From: Burkholderia ubonensis
Lineage (GTDB): Bacteria > Pseudomonadota > Gammaproteobacteria > Burkholderiales > Burkholderiaceae
DNA: 64,000 nt
Direction of reading: 5' to 3'
Assembly (NCBI RefSeq): GCF_001718695.1
Contig: NZ_CP013422.1
Location: 558,001-622,000 of the forward strand
The notes below the pieces were generated by a model. That model searched no databases. It was given only the letters and a program-made list of their open reading frames with translations, and was not told the origin of the DNA. Positions within the stretch are counted from its first letter, which is position 1; every line of letters starts with the position of its first letter. A program made the position numbers and the translations under genes. Positions 26,554 through 36,778 of this stretch are shown here, piece by piece.

Positions 26554-29040
26554 TCACTGCGGTGCGGGCCGCGGCGGCGGATTGACCGCTGCCGATGGGG
26601 CGGCAGCCGTATCCGGGCCTTCGGCGCCTTCAGCGCCACCGTGTTGTGCGCCCGCGTCATACGCGACGACGCTGCGCTGCGGGTTCGCAATGCGGATGCC
26701 GCGTTCGCGGAACAGCACCGCGATGCGCCGGTTGAACTCGCGCTGCACGCCCCAGCGTGCCGAATCCTTGCACTGGATCTGCCCGGCGAGCGTGACGGTC
26801 GCGCCATCGACCTGATCGACGCCCCAGTAGCTGAAATCCGACAGAATGCCGTCCTTGTAGTTCGGATCGTCGCGCAGCGCGGCGCCGATCTCCTTCAGCG
26901 TCGCGATTGCCGGATCGATGTCCTGGCCGTACGCGATGCTGACCTTGACGGCCGCGTTGCCGAGCCCGCGATTCGTATTGTTGACGGTCGTGACCGAACT
27001 GAACGGGATCGTGTACAGCGAGCCGTCGCCGCCGCGCAGCCGCACGGTGCGGATCGACAGGTATTCGACCGTACCCGATACGCCGGCGAGCGTGACCCAG
27101 TCGCCCACCTGCATCGCGTTCTCCATCAGCAGAAAGATACCGGTGATGAAGTCCTGCACGAGCTTCTGCGCGCCGAAGCCGACCGCGAGGCCGATCACGC
27201 CGGCGCCGGCGAGCAGCGGGCCGATGTTCACGCCGATCTGGCTGAGGCCGGTCAGCACGACGACCAGCGCGATCATGATCAACAGCAGCGAGCGCAGCAT
27301 CGGCAGCAGCGTGCGCAGCCGCGCGGCGCGCACGAGATTGCCTTCCCGCGTCCACTGCTGCAGGCGGCGCTCGATCGCGATGTTGGCGGCCTCCCAGACG
27401 AACAGCGCGACGAGCGCCGCGATCGCGATCGTCATCAGCGCGGACGCCAGCCGATGGCCGATCGTGCCGGTCTTGAACGCATGGAAGATCGGCACGCCCC
27501 AGATCTGCAGCAGCAGCACGACGGTCACGATCGCAATCACCGTCGACACGATCCTGCGCAGCAGCGGGTAGTAGCGGTACGCGTGCAAATGGACGAGCGT
27601 ACGGTCGTCGTCGCGGCGCTGGAACAGCCGCGCGAGCGCGCCGAACACGACGATCGATACGATCCGCATGCCGATCATCACCGCGATCGAGCGGCCGCCG
27701 AGCGCGATCAGCACGCGGTAGCCGTTGTGGACGTCGAGCGCCCACACGAACCACAGTGCCATCACGGCGAACACCGCGACGGGCGCCCACGCGTCGGCGA
27801 GCGCGTGGGAGAACATCGCGAACGCGCGGTGCTCGTCGCCGGTCGCACGGATGCGCGCGGCGACCGGCTGCCGGCATCGCAGGATCAGCGCGGAGATCAT
27901 CAGGTGGCCGACGAGCGCGACCGCTTTCAGCAGCGCGACGTGGCCGGCCTCGCTGAGGCCGAAGCTCGCGGCGAGCTCGATCGCGGCCGTACAGATGCCG
28001 ACGACGATCGCGATTCGCGCGATCGCGCGCTGCGCGTACGCGGCCCACGCGTCGCTGATGTGCAGCAGCCGCAGTTGTCGCGCATCGGGCTGGAAAAACA
28101 AGCGACTGACGATCGTCACGAGACGGCAGATCACGTAGATGTCGATCAGCGAGCCGAGCGCGGTGTCGGTCGGCGTGCCGTCGCCGTCGAGCACCGACAT
28201 CGTCAGGCTCGCGACGCCGGCGAACACCAGCAGCGGCACCGCGCGCACCACCAGACTGACCAGCGCGCGCGGCATCCGGTGCAGCAGCGTCGTATGGCGC
28301 CGCGCGTGGCCGCGGCTTTGCGTCTCGGGCGTGGCGGACGTGCTCGATACGCTCGAGGCGCTCGGGGTGCCGGCCGCGAGCGGTGTCGACGCGGCGGGGT
28401 CGATCGACTCGGGCAACTCGGTCGACTCGGGCGGCTCCGTGTCGGACGGCGCGGCGTCGGCCCGTCGCGACGACTCCGCGCGACGCGCGCCCAATGCGCG
28501 CAGCGTGCGTCGCAGCAGCCTTCTCGCGAGCCATTCGGCGCCCAATGCCGGCACGAGCACGGCGACGATGGTCAGGAGCGCGTGCAGCAGGTCCGCACGT
28601 TCGTCGGCGCGTACCATCCGTTCGTGCCACCAGTTGCCGACCGAAGCGACGTCGAGCAGCGAGCGCAGCGATTCGTTCAGCGCGCCGCCGATTTCGCCGG
28701 CCCAGCGCGAGCCCTGGCGCACCAGCATCGACGCGAGCCCGTTGGTCGTGAGCGCGGCGGGCGCGGCCGCCGACGCAGCGCTGGCCGGCGCCGCCGCGCT
28801 CGCCGGCAACGCTGGCGTGCTCAGTACGCCGACGGCGGCGATCGCGCGCAGCGTCGTTTCGACCTGTTCGCGCTCGCGCGGGTTTTGCAGCACGGAGAGC
28901 GCCTGTTGCGCCTGTTGCGGCGTCAACGCAGGCACGGCGCCCGACGCGGCGGACGCGGCAGCGGGAGCCGAGGCCGGGGCGGCCGCATGGGCAATGGAGA
29001 CGACGGCGGCGAGCAGCCAGCCGAGCAGGAAATGTCGCAT
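26554..29040 (-). CDS. Mechanosensitive ion channel, large MscS (YbiO-like) type
   Basis: Inner-membrane channel releasing solutes on hypo-osmotic stress. An 828-residue protein with a signal peptide (MRHFLLGWLLAAVVSIAHA), an Ala-rich periplasmic region, about ten predicted membrane helices, and the MscS core near residues 600-690: GAGVIGLAVGFGAQKLVQDF (pore helix) then the beta-domain (AMQVGDWVTLAGVSGTVEYL). Its size and extra helices fit the YbiO/MscM-like branch. I chose the ATG at 29040 because it gives a clean signal peptide; the frame extends to 29106. The tail after residue 800 is Pro/Ala-rich. Confidence 0.88.
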   Translation of the reverse strand: MRHFLLGWLLAAVVSIAHAAAPASAPAAASAASGAVPALTPQQAQQALSVLQNPREREQVETTLRAIAAVGVLSTPALPASAAAPASAASAAAPAALTTNGLASMLVRQGSRWAGEIGGALNESLRSLLDVASVGNWWHERMVRADERADLLHALLTIVAVLVPALGAEWLARRLLRRTLRALGARRAESSRRADAAPSDTEPPESTELPESIDPAASTPLAAGTPSASSVSSTSATPETQSRGHARRHTTLLHRMPRALVSLVVRAVPLLVFAGVASLTMSVLDGDGTPTDTALGSLIDIYVICRLVTIVSRLFFQPDARQLRLLHISDAWAAYAQRAIARIAIVVGICTAAIELAASFGLSEAGHVALLKAVALVGHLMISALILRCRQPVAARIRATGDEHRAFAMFSHALADAWAPVAVFAVMALWFVWALDVHNGYRVLIALGGRSIAVMIGMRIVSIVVFGALARLFQRRDDDRTLVHLHAYRYYPLLRRIVSTVIAIVTVVLLLQIWGVPIFHAFKTGTIGHRLASALMTIAIAALVALFVWEAANIAIERRLQQWTREGNLVRAARLRTLLPMLRSLLLIMIALVVVLTGLSQIGVNIGPLLAGAGVIGLAVGFGAQKLVQDFITGIFLLMENAMQVGDWVTLAGVSGTVEYLSIRTVRLRGGDGSLYTIPFSSVTTVNNTNRGLGNAAVKVSIAYGQDIDPAIATLKEIGAALRDDPNYKDGILSDFSYWGVDQVDGATVTLAGQIQCKDSARWGVQREFNRRIAVLFRERGIRIANPQRSVVAYDAGAQHGGAEGAEGPDTAAAPSAAVNPPPRPAPQ

Positions 29041-29303
29041 GGATGGGCATGCGGGCGCGCATTCGGATGCGGCCCGGCGGTCTGGACGATGGACGGACGT
29101 TAACATGATCGCGACCGGAACCGAATAGTTCCATCGGCGGCGAGCGGGCGCGAATGGGGCAACCCAGGCGGCGCATGCGAGCGCATCGGCTCAGGCGATG
29201 AAAGCGTCGCGGTGCGGCCCGCGCGCTCGATCGTTGCGCGACCATGGGGTTCATCCGCCGGGAATGCAACGTGCTGCGCGGCACTTCCCGGATCACTGAC
29301 GAA

Positions 29304-30269
29304 TCATTCGCGACCGTCGTGAAAAACCGGCAGCACGTGTTCCGCGATTTCCTCGACGACTTCGCGCACCGGGCGCGCCGAGCCGAGGTTCAGCGTCACG
29401 TGATGCGTGCCGGCTGCGCGCATGCGTTGCAGGACCTCGATCAGCGCCGCGCGTCCGGTTGCGTAACCGAGCGGCAGGGCGGTGGCGGGCGCAGCGCGGT
29501 TCGCATCGAGATCGAGCCGCATCGCCACGCCGAACGCGCGAAACGCCGGTTGTGCCAGCCGCTCGACGGCCGCTCGCCACATCGAATGACGCGCATGCTG
29601 CGTCTCCGGATCGCGGTGATACGTCATCCAGCCGATCGCGTTGCGCGCGATCCAGTCCACGCTTTGTCCTCCCGAGCCGACCGCGAGCATCGGCACCGCG
29701 GCGTCGCCGTGCGGCAGCAGCGCGAACGCCGGCGCGCCGGGCGGCGTCTCGTCGGGCGGCACGCGCGACGGAACGTCGAGCCCCGCCGCGACGACTTCCC
29801 AATGGCGGCGATAGCGGTCGCGCCGCGTTTGCGCGTCGACGCCGAACGCCGCATATTCGGACGGCCGGTCGCCGGAGCCGAGGCCGAGGACGAAGCGCCC
29901 GCCGGACAGCGCGGCCACCGACAGCGTGCCCTTCGCGATGTGCAGAGGATGCCGCAGCGGCAGCACGATCGCACCGCTCGCAAGGACGATCCGGCGCGTG
30001 CGCGACGCGAGCGCGCCGAGCAGCACCCACGGGTCGAGATGTCCGACCGGGTCGGGATAGTCGGCACTGTTCAGCGGCACGTCGCGCACCCACAGCGCGC
30101 GAAAGCCGAGCGCGTCGGCCAGGGCGGCGAGTTCGAGTTGTTCGTTGAAATCCGCGACGCTGTCGCCGGCGCGCAGCAGCGGCAGCGTCAGGCCGATCGA
30201 CAGCCGCTCGTCCGAGAAGACCCGGCTCGCGGCGCCGGTGCGGTCGGTAGCGGTCGGCGGCATGGTCAT
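29304..30269 (-). CDS. LLM-class (luciferase-like) flavin oxidoreductase
   Basis: A 321-residue TIM-barrel enzyme of the bacterial luciferase superfamily, closest by recall to the TIGR03571 group. Diagnostic text includes LELAALADALGFRALWVRDV, HPLHIAKGTLSVAALSGGRF and LGLGSGDRPSEYAAFG. Members use FMN or F420 and oxidise small organics; the substrate cannot be read from sequence. The start at 30269 gives MTMPPTATDR; a second ATG lies at 30263. It stands alone, followed on its 3' side by the MscS gene. Confidence 0.85.
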   Translation of the reverse strand: MTMPPTATDRTGAASRVFSDERLSIGLTLPLLRAGDSVADFNEQLELAALADALGFRALWVRDVPLNSADYPDPVGHLDPWVLLGALASRTRRIVLASGAIVLPLRHPLHIAKGTLSVAALSGGRFVLGLGSGDRPSEYAAFGVDAQTRRDRYRRHWEVVAAGLDVPSRVPPDETPPGAPAFALLPHGDAAVPMLAVGSGGQSVDWIARNAIGWMTYHRDPETQHARHSMWRAAVERLAQPAFRAFGVAMRLDLDANRAAPATALPLGYATGRAALIEVLQRMRAAGTHHVTLNLGSARPVREVVEEIAEHVLPVFHDGRE

Positions 30270-31156
30270 TCCTCGAATGAGTGGACGAAGCGGACACGCG
30301 TGCGGCCGTGTCCGGGGTTGGCGATGTACCGACGGGCATCGCGTTGAGCACGCATCGTGCATCGTGCGTCGGGCCGGCTGCGGAGCGCGCCGCGCGATTC
30401 GTGCTGCCGCGGCGACGATCGCAGGATTGTAAGCGGATCGTCGGTATCGCGTCGGCACCGGTGAACCGCGCCCGCCAACGCGAACGATCGCCACGACAGT
30501 GCGGTCACCGTCCGCCGCTCGCGCGGACGGCCTCGCTGTTTCATTTTCGAATCATTCACGCGTTGGCGTCGCTGCGCGCATTGCATCGCCGCGATATCGG
30601 GGCCCGTGCAGCCTTGCGCCGCGCAGCATGGTGCGCTCCTTGCATGTCTTGTGCACGCCAAAAGTGCGCGCGCCGCCGCCGTGGCGCGCGGCCTTCGCTT
30701 CAGCGGGTCGGACGCATCGAACACGGGGACAAGACAATGAGAACAGATCGAAGCGCAACCTGTCGTGTTGCAAACATGAATCGCAGTCCTGTCCGTGATC
30801 GTGCACGCGCGTCGCCGCTGCTGGTGGCGACGTAGGCGCGCGCCCGTCCGTTCCGTCCGGACGCACGCCGACAGCCAGTGTGCAGGCGTGACGCACGGGA
30901 TCGACCGCTGCCGGCCGGCATGACCCGCGGCGGCATGCTGCGGGACGACCGACGGCAGCGAAGCGTCGTCGTGCCGCCCGCCGCGCGCAGCAGGCGCGAG
31001 CCGGACGCCACGCGCTCGCTGCGGCGCGGCGAATCGCCAAAAACCGCGAAGTGTGGACGCGCAGGCCGCCACGCCATACCGGGAAATCGCAGGTGCAGTT
31101 CAGGGGTAGGGTTCGCCGGCCGAGCAGCGGCGGATCCGACGAGTTTGTGCTGTCAG
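30270..31156. other. Long intergenic region
   Basis: About 0.9 kb without a convincing gene. A 32-codon frame at 30737-30835 (+), starting MRTDRSATCRVANMN behind GGGGAC, is the only small candidate and is weak. Long open frames on both strands here are Arg/Ala/Pro-rich GC artefacts. Confidence 0.4.
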
Positions 31157-31226
31157 TTGATCCACAACCCCGATGGATCAATTGTTCAAGCGCCCATCAC
31201 CCTTTGGAGGATGGGCGCCTTTTTTT
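31157..31226 (+). ncRNA. Candidate small RNA or 3' end of one: two hairpins and a terminator
   Basis: TTGATCCA (31157-31164) pairs perfectly with TGGATCAA (31174-31181) around a C-rich loop, followed at once by a terminator hairpin with a seven-T tail. No coding gene precedes it within 800 bases on this strand, so the terminator must end some non-coding or very short transcript. The 5' end is unknown. Confidence 0.35.
31190..31226 (+). terminator. Strong intrinsic terminator with T tract
   Basis: GCGCCCATC (31190-31198) pairs with GATGGGCGC (31210-31218), followed by seven T (31220-31226). It sits about 145 bases before the sirtuin start and has no upstream coding gene on the same strand. 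Confidence 0.75.
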
Positions 31227-31370
31227 GCGCCATCGCGGTCGTGTGCCGGCCTCCGGCCGGATCGCGCAGCGTTCTGTATCATGTGCTGGCGTGCTGGAGC
31301 GCCGCTGCGGGGCGCACGACGTTCCGGCGCGCCCCATCACGTTCGATCACGCTCGATCCCGCCCGCCGAC

Positions 31371-32295
31371 ATGAACGACACCCGCCTGCACGATCCCGAC
31401 CAGCACGACCTGTACGACCCGCCATCTGCCGGCATCGACCCGGCCGCGCTCGATGCGCTCCACGCGTTCGTCGAGCGCCATCCGCGCCTGCTCGTGCTGA
31501 CGGGCGCGGGCATCAGCACGGATTCCGGCATTCCCGGCTATCGCGACCGCAACGGACAGTGGATGCGATCGGCGCCGATCCAGCTTCACGAATTCCTCGG
31601 TTCCGACGCCGCGCGGCGGCGCTACTGGGCGCGCAGCATGATCGGCTGGCCGGTCGTCGGCAACGCGCGGCCGAACCGGTCGCACGCCGCGCTCGCGCGG
31701 CTCGGCGCGGCCGGCCGGATCGAGCGCCTCGTCACGCAGAACGTCGACGGCCTGCATCAGCGCGCGGGCAGCACGGACGTGATCGAACTGCACGGCGGCA
31801 TCAACGGCGTGACCTGTCTCGATTGCGGCGCACACCATGCGCGGGCCGCGATCCAGGCCGTGCTCGAAGCGGAGAACCCCGAGCTGCTGGGCGCGCAGGC
31901 GCAGCCCGCCGCCGACGGCGATGCGCATCTCGAATGGCATGCGCTCGACGCCTTCCGCATTCCGGCCTGTCCGGCGTGCGGCGGCCTGCTCAAGCCGGCG
32001 GTCGTGTTCTTCGGCGAGAACGTGCCGCGCGAGCGCGTCGCCCGCGGCCGCCGCGGCGCTCGATGCGGCGGATGCGCTGCTGGTCGTCGGCTCGTCGCTG
32101 ATGGTGTATTCCGGCTACCGTTTCTGCGTATGGGCGCAGGCGCAGCACAAGCCGGTCGCGGCGCTCAACCTTGGCCACACGCGCGCCGATCCGATGCTGA
32201 CGCTGAAGGTCGAGGTGCCGTGCGCGTCCGCGCTCGACGCGCTGAACGCGCGGCTGGGCCTTGCCGATTTCGAAACGGAGCGTTGCGCACCATGA
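31371..32295 (+). pseudogene. Sir2-family NAD-dependent protein deacylase, frameshifted
   Basis: Sirtuin removing acyl groups from lysines with NAD. Motifs: TGAGISTDSGIPGYRD (NAD pocket), TQNVDGLHQRAG with the catalytic-base ELHGG, zinc Cys pairs (CLDCG, CPACG) and, after the break, LLVVGSSLMVYSGYRF. Just after GENVPRERVA an extra C in the run at 32041-32043 shifts the frame; removing one base restores AAAAAALDAADALLVVGS and a full 307-residue protein. The ATG is at 31371, and the stop overlaps the next ATG in an ATGA junction. Every motif is intact, so a sequencing error is quite possible. Confidence 0.82.
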
Positions 32296-32930
32296 CCGGC
32301 ACGACTCCTGACGGTCCGTCGCTGCGGCTTTCCGCGCCCGCGGCCGAGCGCAACCGCGGGCCGATCCTCGACGTGCTGCGCCGTGTGCTGCCGGCCGGCG
32401 GCGACGTGCTCGAAATCGCCAGCGGCACCGGCCAGCACGTCGTGCATTTCGCGGCCGGGCTGCCCGCGCTGCGCTGGCACCCGAGCGATCCCGACGCGCA
32501 GGCGCGGCGCTCGATCGCGGCGTGGATCGCGCATATGGGGCTGCCGAACGTCGACGCGCCGCTCGCGTTCGACGTGCGCGACGCGGCGTGGCCGTTCGCG
32601 GCGCTCGACGCGATCGTCTGCATCAACATGATCCACATCGCGCCGTGGGCATGCGCCGAAGCGCTGTTCGCCGGCGCGTCGCGCGTGCTGCGGCCGGGCG
32701 GCGTGCTGGTCCTGTACGGCCCGTATCGCCGCGAAGGCCGGCACACCGCGCCGTCGAACGCGGCGTTCGACGCGCAGCTCAGAAGCCGCGACCCGTCGTG
32801 GGGCGTGCGCGATCTCGAGACGGTCGTCGCACTCGGCCTCGATCGCGGGCTCGACTGCATCGAGGTCGTCGAGATGCCCGCCAACAACCTGAGCGTCGTG
32901 TTCCGGCGCCTGCCGCACGCCGACCAATGA
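32292..32930 (+). CDS. DUF938 SAM-dependent methyltransferase
   Basis: A 212-residue class I methyltransferase-like protein. SAM-binding motif I is VLEIASGTGQHVVHFA (about residues 39-54), motif II WHPSDPD, and a later YGPYRREGRHT. The substrate of DUF938 proteins is not established. Its ATG overlaps the sirtuin stop, so the two are translationally coupled; the arrangement persists despite the sirtuin frameshift. Confidence 0.88.
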   Translation: MTGTTPDGPSLRLSAPAAERNRGPILDVLRRVLPAGGDVLEIASGTGQHVVHFAAGLPALRWHPSDPDAQARRSIAAWIAHMGLPNVDAPLAFDVRDAAWPFAALDAIVCINMIHIAPWACAEALFAGASRVLRPGGVLVLYGPYRREGRHTAPSNAAFDAQLRSRDPSWGVRDLETVVALGLDRGLDCIEVVEMPANNLSVVFRRLPHADQ

Positions 32931-33027
32931 CACTTGCCCGCGCATCGCGGCCGGGTTTCCCTTATCCTTTCGCCTGTGCGCGCGGCCCCGATCGGGTCGC
33001 GCCCTGTTTTTTCCGGAGAATTGACTA

Positions 33028-34440
33028 ATGGGCAAACAAGCAATCGGTGTGATCGGACTCGCGGTGATGGGCCGCAATCTCGCACTCAATATCGAGAGCC
33101 GCGGCTACGCGGTATCGGTGTACAACCGCAGCCGCGAGAAGACCGACGAACTGATCGCCGAATTCCCCGGCCGCAACCTGGTGCCGACCTACACGCTCGA
33201 GGAATTCGTCGCGTCGCTCGAAACGCCGCGCCGGATCCTGATGATGGTGAAGGCGGGCGCCGCGACCGACGCGACGATCGCCTCGCTCAAGCCGCTGCTC
33301 GAGAAGGGTGACGTGCTGATCGACGGCGGCAACACGCACTTCACCGACACGATCCGCCGCAACCAGGAACTCGCGCAATCGGGCCTGCATTTCATCGGCA
33401 CCGGCGTGTCGGGCGGCGAAGAGGGCGCGCTGCGCGGCCCGTCGATCATGCCGGGCGGCCAGCGCGACGCGTACGATCTCGTCGAGCCGATCCTCAAGCA
33501 GATCGCCGCGAAGGCGCCGTCGGACGGCGAGCCGTGCGTCGCGTACATGGGGCCGGACGGCGCGGGCCACTACGTGAAGATGGTCCACAACGGGATCGAA
33601 TACGGCGACATGCAGTTGATCGCCGAGAGCTATGCGGTGCTGAAGGACGTCGCCGGTCTCACGAACGACGAACTGGGCGCGGTCTACACCGACTGGAACC
33701 AGGGCGAGCTGGACAGCTACCTGATGGAGATCACGTCGAAGATCTTCGGCAAGAGGGATGACGAAACCGGCAAGCATCTGGTCGACGTGATCCTCGATCG
33801 TGCGGCGCAGAAGGGCACCGGCAAGTGGACGAGCCAGAACGCGCTGGATCTCGGCGTGCCGCTGCCGCTGATCACCGAGTCGGTGTTCGCACGCGTGCTG
33901 TCGTCGCTGAAGACGGAGCGCGTGGCGGCCAGCAAGGTGCTGTCGGGCCCGTCCGCGACGCCGCTGCAGGGCGATCGCGCAGCGTTCGTCGAGGCCGTGC
34001 GCCGTGCGCTGTACCTGAGCAAGGTGATCTCGTACGCGCAGGGCTTCGCGCAGATGCGCACCGCATCGGAGGAATACGGCTGGAAGCTGGATCTGGGCAC
34101 CATCGCGAAGATCTTCCGCGCGGGCTGCATCATCCGTGCGCGCTTCCTGCAGAAGATCACGGATGCGTATGCGAAGGATCCGGCGCTCGCGAACCTGCTG
34201 CTCGATCCGTACTTCCAGGACATCGCCGCGAACTACCAGGCGTCGCTGCGCGAGGTCGTGATCGCGGCGGTGAAGGCCGGGGTGCCGGTGCCGGCGTTCG
34301 CGTCGGCGGTCGCGTACTTCGACAGCTACCGCTCGGAACGGCTGCCGGCGAACCTTGTGCAGGCGCAGCGCGACTTCTTCGGCGCGCATACGTTCGAGCG
34401 CACCGACAAGCCGGGCAGCTTCCACGCGAACTGGTCCTGA
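33028..34440 (+). CDS. gnd: 6-phosphogluconate dehydrogenase, decarboxylating
   Basis: Oxidative pentose-phosphate enzyme: 6-phosphogluconate + NADP+ to ribulose 5-phosphate + CO2 + NADPH. The 470-residue length is standard for the long dimeric form. Seen: N-terminal Rossmann motif [13 protein letters not shown] with NRSREKTDE, the substrate signature [19 protein letters not shown], and [17 protein letters not shown] with the catalytic Lys and Asn. GGAG nine bases upstream supports the ATG at 33028. Confidence 0.97.
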   Translation: MGKQAIGVIGLAVMGRNLALNIESRGYAVSVYNRSREKTDELIAEFPGRNLVPTYTLEEFVASLETPRRILMMVKAGAATDATIASLKPLLEKGDVLIDGGNTHFTDTIRRNQELAQSGLHFIGTGVSGGEEGALRGPSIMPGGQRDAYDLVEPILKQIAAKAPSDGEPCVAYMGPDGAGHYVKMVHNGIEYGDMQLIAESYAVLKDVAGLTNDELGAVYTDWNQGELDSYLMEITSKIFGKRDDETGKHLVDVILDRAAQKGTGKWTSQNALDLGVPLPLITESVFARVLSSLKTERVAASKVLSGPSATPLQGDRAAFVEAVRRALYLSKVISYAQGFAQMRTASEEYGWKLDLGTIAKIFRAGCIIRARFLQKITDAYAKDPALANLLLDPYFQDIAANYQASLREVVIAAVKAGVPVPAFASAVAYFDSYRSERLPANLVQAQRDFFGAHTFERTDKPGSFHANWS

Positions 34441-34639
34441 GGGAGGCGGCGAGCCGCGATTGTTGCGAAATTCTATTCTTTGAGTAGGGTTTTTGGTTCC
34501 AGATCCCGGGATTGTTGGCGTCACGGAAACAGTGTTTTCGCGGTTTCATGGTTTTCCCTAAGTGATCTCGGGACTAGACTCTGTTCCATCGCTGCAGACA
34601 TGGTGTGTGCGGCGGAGCAAAAAATCACGGAGGTAAGTC

Positions 34640-34981
34640 ATGAAATCGCTGATCGCAACGTTCGCTGCTGCTGCCGTCCTCGCTGTTCCGGCCGTCTCGT
34701 TCGCCCAACAAAACGGCCCGGTCACCCGCGACCAGGTCAAGGCCGAGCTGTCGGCGCTGCAACAGGCCGGCTACAAGCTCGGCAGCGACCGCACCAACTA
34801 TCCGGAAGGCATCCTCGCGGCCGAAGCGCGCGTGCATCCGCAGCAGAACGTCGCCGCGGCCGACACGAGCGGCTACGGCGCGCAGCCGGCCGGCCAGCAA
34901 GAGTCGGGTGCACCGGTAGCCAAGACCGGCTGGCAAGTGAAGCGCGTGTCGGACGGCGCACCGATCTACAAGGGTCGTTGA
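34640..34981 (+). CDS. DUF4148 small exported protein
   Basis: A 113-residue protein with a clear signal peptide (cleavage after SFA, mature part from QQNGPVTR) and the DUF4148 core VTRDQVKAELSALQQAGY...NYPEGILAAEARV. Such proteins are abundant in Burkholderia and of unknown function. The GGAGGT ribosome site is strong. Monocistronic, followed by a good terminator. Confidence 0.88.
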   Translation: MKSLIATFAAAAVLAVPAVSFAQQNGPVTRDQVKAELSALQQAGYKLGSDRTNYPEGILAAEARVHPQQNVAAADTSGYGAQPAGQQESGAPVAKTGWQVKRVSDGAPIYKGR

Positions 34982-35040
34982 TCGCCGACGGTCGGCGGGC
35001 CGCTACCGCGGCCCGCGTTGACCGATCTCAGGCAGTACGA

Positions 35041-35080
35041 ACAGCCCGCCGTTCCGCATCCCGGAACGGCGGGCTGTTTT
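35041..35080 (+). terminator. Terminator after the DUF4148 gene
   Basis: A perfect 15-bp stem (35041-35055 with 35063-35077) and 7-base loop, then TTT, 60 bases beyond the stop. Confidence 0.8.
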
Positions 35081-35355
35081 CATGGGCTGCACCGGTCGCG
35101 AGCGGGCGGCGGCAGCCGCAAGATTGTTGCGGGATCGGCTACGGGTCGCGGGCATGGGCGCGACCAATGGTATCTTTGCCGGTTGGGACGACGCGAAAAA
35201 GGGGCCGATGAGCCCATTCGCGCCGACGTTCCGCAGTGGAAACTGCCGGCCGCATCCGCGGTCGGATACTGGTTGGTCCGGCCGCCGCGCCGGACACCGT
35301 GCGACGCACGCCGGAGGGCGGTGGGCGGCGCAACGACGCAAACCCCGGAGGACCC

Positions 35356-36090
35356 TTGAGAGAAACGATTCCGATCCACGAGGCGCTGACGCGCTGGCTG
35401 CCGCAGGCGGCGTTGGTCGTCGCGGCCGCGGCGCTGACGGGCTGCACGATGACGCCGTGGACCGACACCTGGCAGCCGATGCGATCGTCGACGCCGATGT
35501 CGGCCGCGACGCCCGGCGTGATAGCGGGCTACTACCGCGTGAACCCGGGCGACACGCTCGCGGGCATCGCGGGCGCGTTCGGCCAGCGCGTGCAGGACGT
35601 GGCCGGCTGGAACCACATGGCGCCGACCGACACGGTCAGGCCCGGCCAGGTGCTGCGCGTTGCGCCGCCGCCCGCCGCCACGTCGATCACGCAGGCGCCG
35701 TCCGCCTCCGCGCAGCCGGGCTCGCTGGCATGGCCGGCTACCGGCATCGTCGCGATGCCGTTCTCGGCCGGCAAGACGCGCGGGATCGTCATCGCCGCGT
35801 CCGGGCCCGACCGGACGGTGCGCGCCGCGGCGAACGGGCGGGTCGTCTACGCGGGGTCCGGCGTCAAGGCGTACGGTCCGCTCGTGATCCTGAAGCACGA
35901 GAGCGGCCTGATCACGGCATACGGCCACAACGGCAAGCTGCTCGTCAACGAAGGCGACGCGGTGCGGACCGGCCAGCCGGTCGCCGAGATGGACACCGAT
36001 GCGAGCGGGCGGGCGACGTTCGAATTCGAAGTCCGGCAAAACGGCAAGGTGGTCGATCCGATGAACTTCCTGGCGCGCAACGGCGGCTGA
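35356..36090 (+). CDS. LysM / M23-type peptidoglycan lipoprotein
   Basis: Probable NlpD/EnvC-like envelope protein acting on or near peptidoglycan. The 244-residue product has a lipoprotein signal (AAAALTGC), a LysM domain (YYRVNPGDTLAGIAGAFGQR...AGWNHM) and a C-terminal M23 (LytM) domain. The usual metal ligands are incomplete: it has YGHNGKLLVNEGDAV but lacks the first HxxxD site and ends FEFEVRQNGKVVDPMNFL, so it is probably a non-catalytic activator of amidases. I choose the TTG at 35356 because GGAGGA lies just upstream; an in-frame ATG at 35236 would bury the signal. Confidence 0.85.
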   Translation: MRETIPIHEALTRWLPQAALVVAAAALTGCTMTPWTDTWQPMRSSTPMSAATPGVIAGYYRVNPGDTLAGIAGAFGQRVQDVAGWNHMAPTDTVRPGQVLRVAPPPAATSITQAPSASAQPGSLAWPATGIVAMPFSAGKTRGIVIAASGPDRTVRAAANGRVVYAGSGVKAYGPLVILKHESGLITAYGHNGKLLVNEGDAVRTGQPVAEMDTDASGRATFEFEVRQNGKVVDPMNFLARNGG

Positions 36091-36139
36091 CGCCATCGCA
36101 TGACGACGTGTGCGCCGCGCGGCGCACACGTTCCCGCCT

Positions 36140-36778
36140 TCACCCGTCCTCGAGCTGCGCGGCGCCGAGCCGCGCCGGACGATTGCCGAGCCAGCGAATC
36201 CCCAGCGCGAGCGCCGCGGCGCCGAGCGCGATCAGCGAACACTGAACGGCGACGGGCAGATAGCCGTGCGGCCGCGGGTCGACGAACGGGTACGGATACC
36301 AGTTTTCCCAGGCGCCGCGCAGCAGCGTGTACGCGAGGTAGACGACCGGAAAGCCGAGCCACGTCACCGCGCTCTGCCACGGAATCGGTGAGCGCGGCTC
36401 CACATACAGCCAGTCGCCGAGCACCACGAGCGGCACGATCCGGTGCAGCACCCAGTTGTGGTAGGCCGGCGTGATGTGCAGGAGCGCGTCGGGCTGCGCG
36501 AGCAGCAGTTCGTAGACGATCGCGGTGATCAGCATGTACAGCACCGCCGCGCCGCGCATCGACTCGTAGCGTGCGGAGCCCGTGCGCGGAATGCGCGACA
36601 GCCCCGCGAACAGCATCGCGGCTGCGTACAGGCTGCTCAGCTGGGTGAAGTAGCTCAGATAGTTGCCGACGTGAAACATCGGCATGTCCAGGCGGCCTGC
36701 GATGCCGTGCAGCGTCGTCGAAAGCGCGAGCAACGCGGCCGTCAGCCGGTAGGCTGCAACGAAGAACGCTTTGCTCAT
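36140..36778 (-). CDS. Pr6Pr-family membrane protein
   Basis: A 212-residue integral membrane protein with about six hydrophobic helices. Recognised by the Pr6Pr/FAR-17a-like pattern: FTQLSSLYAAAML in helix 2, VLHRIVPLVVLGDWLYVEPR, and YPYPFVDPRPHGY near the C-terminus. Function unknown. Start at the ATG at 36778. Convergent with the M23 lipoprotein gene, 49 bases between the stops. Confidence 0.82.
   Translation of the reverse strand: MSKAFFVAAYRLTAALLALSTTLHGIAGRLDMPMFHVGNYLSYFTQLSSLYAAAMLFAGLSRIPRTGSARYESMRGAAVLYMLITAIVYELLLAQPDALLHITPAYHNWVLHRIVPLVVLGDWLYVEPRSPIPWQSAVTWLGFPVVYLAYTLLRGAWENWYPYPFVDPRPHGYLPVAVQCSLIALGAAALALGIRWLGNRPARLGAAQLEDG

Noticed and set aside
26464..29103. 879-codon open frame antisense to the MscS gene
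   Set aside because: Dominated by Arg/Asp/Gln/His without motifs; the channel gene on the minus strand has clear pore and beta-domain signatures.
32292..32930. Sirtuin-methyltransferase fusion protein
   Set aside because: One continuous frame runs through both only because the sirtuin is frameshifted; the methyltransferase has its own ATG and the sirtuin its own stop in an ATGA overlap.
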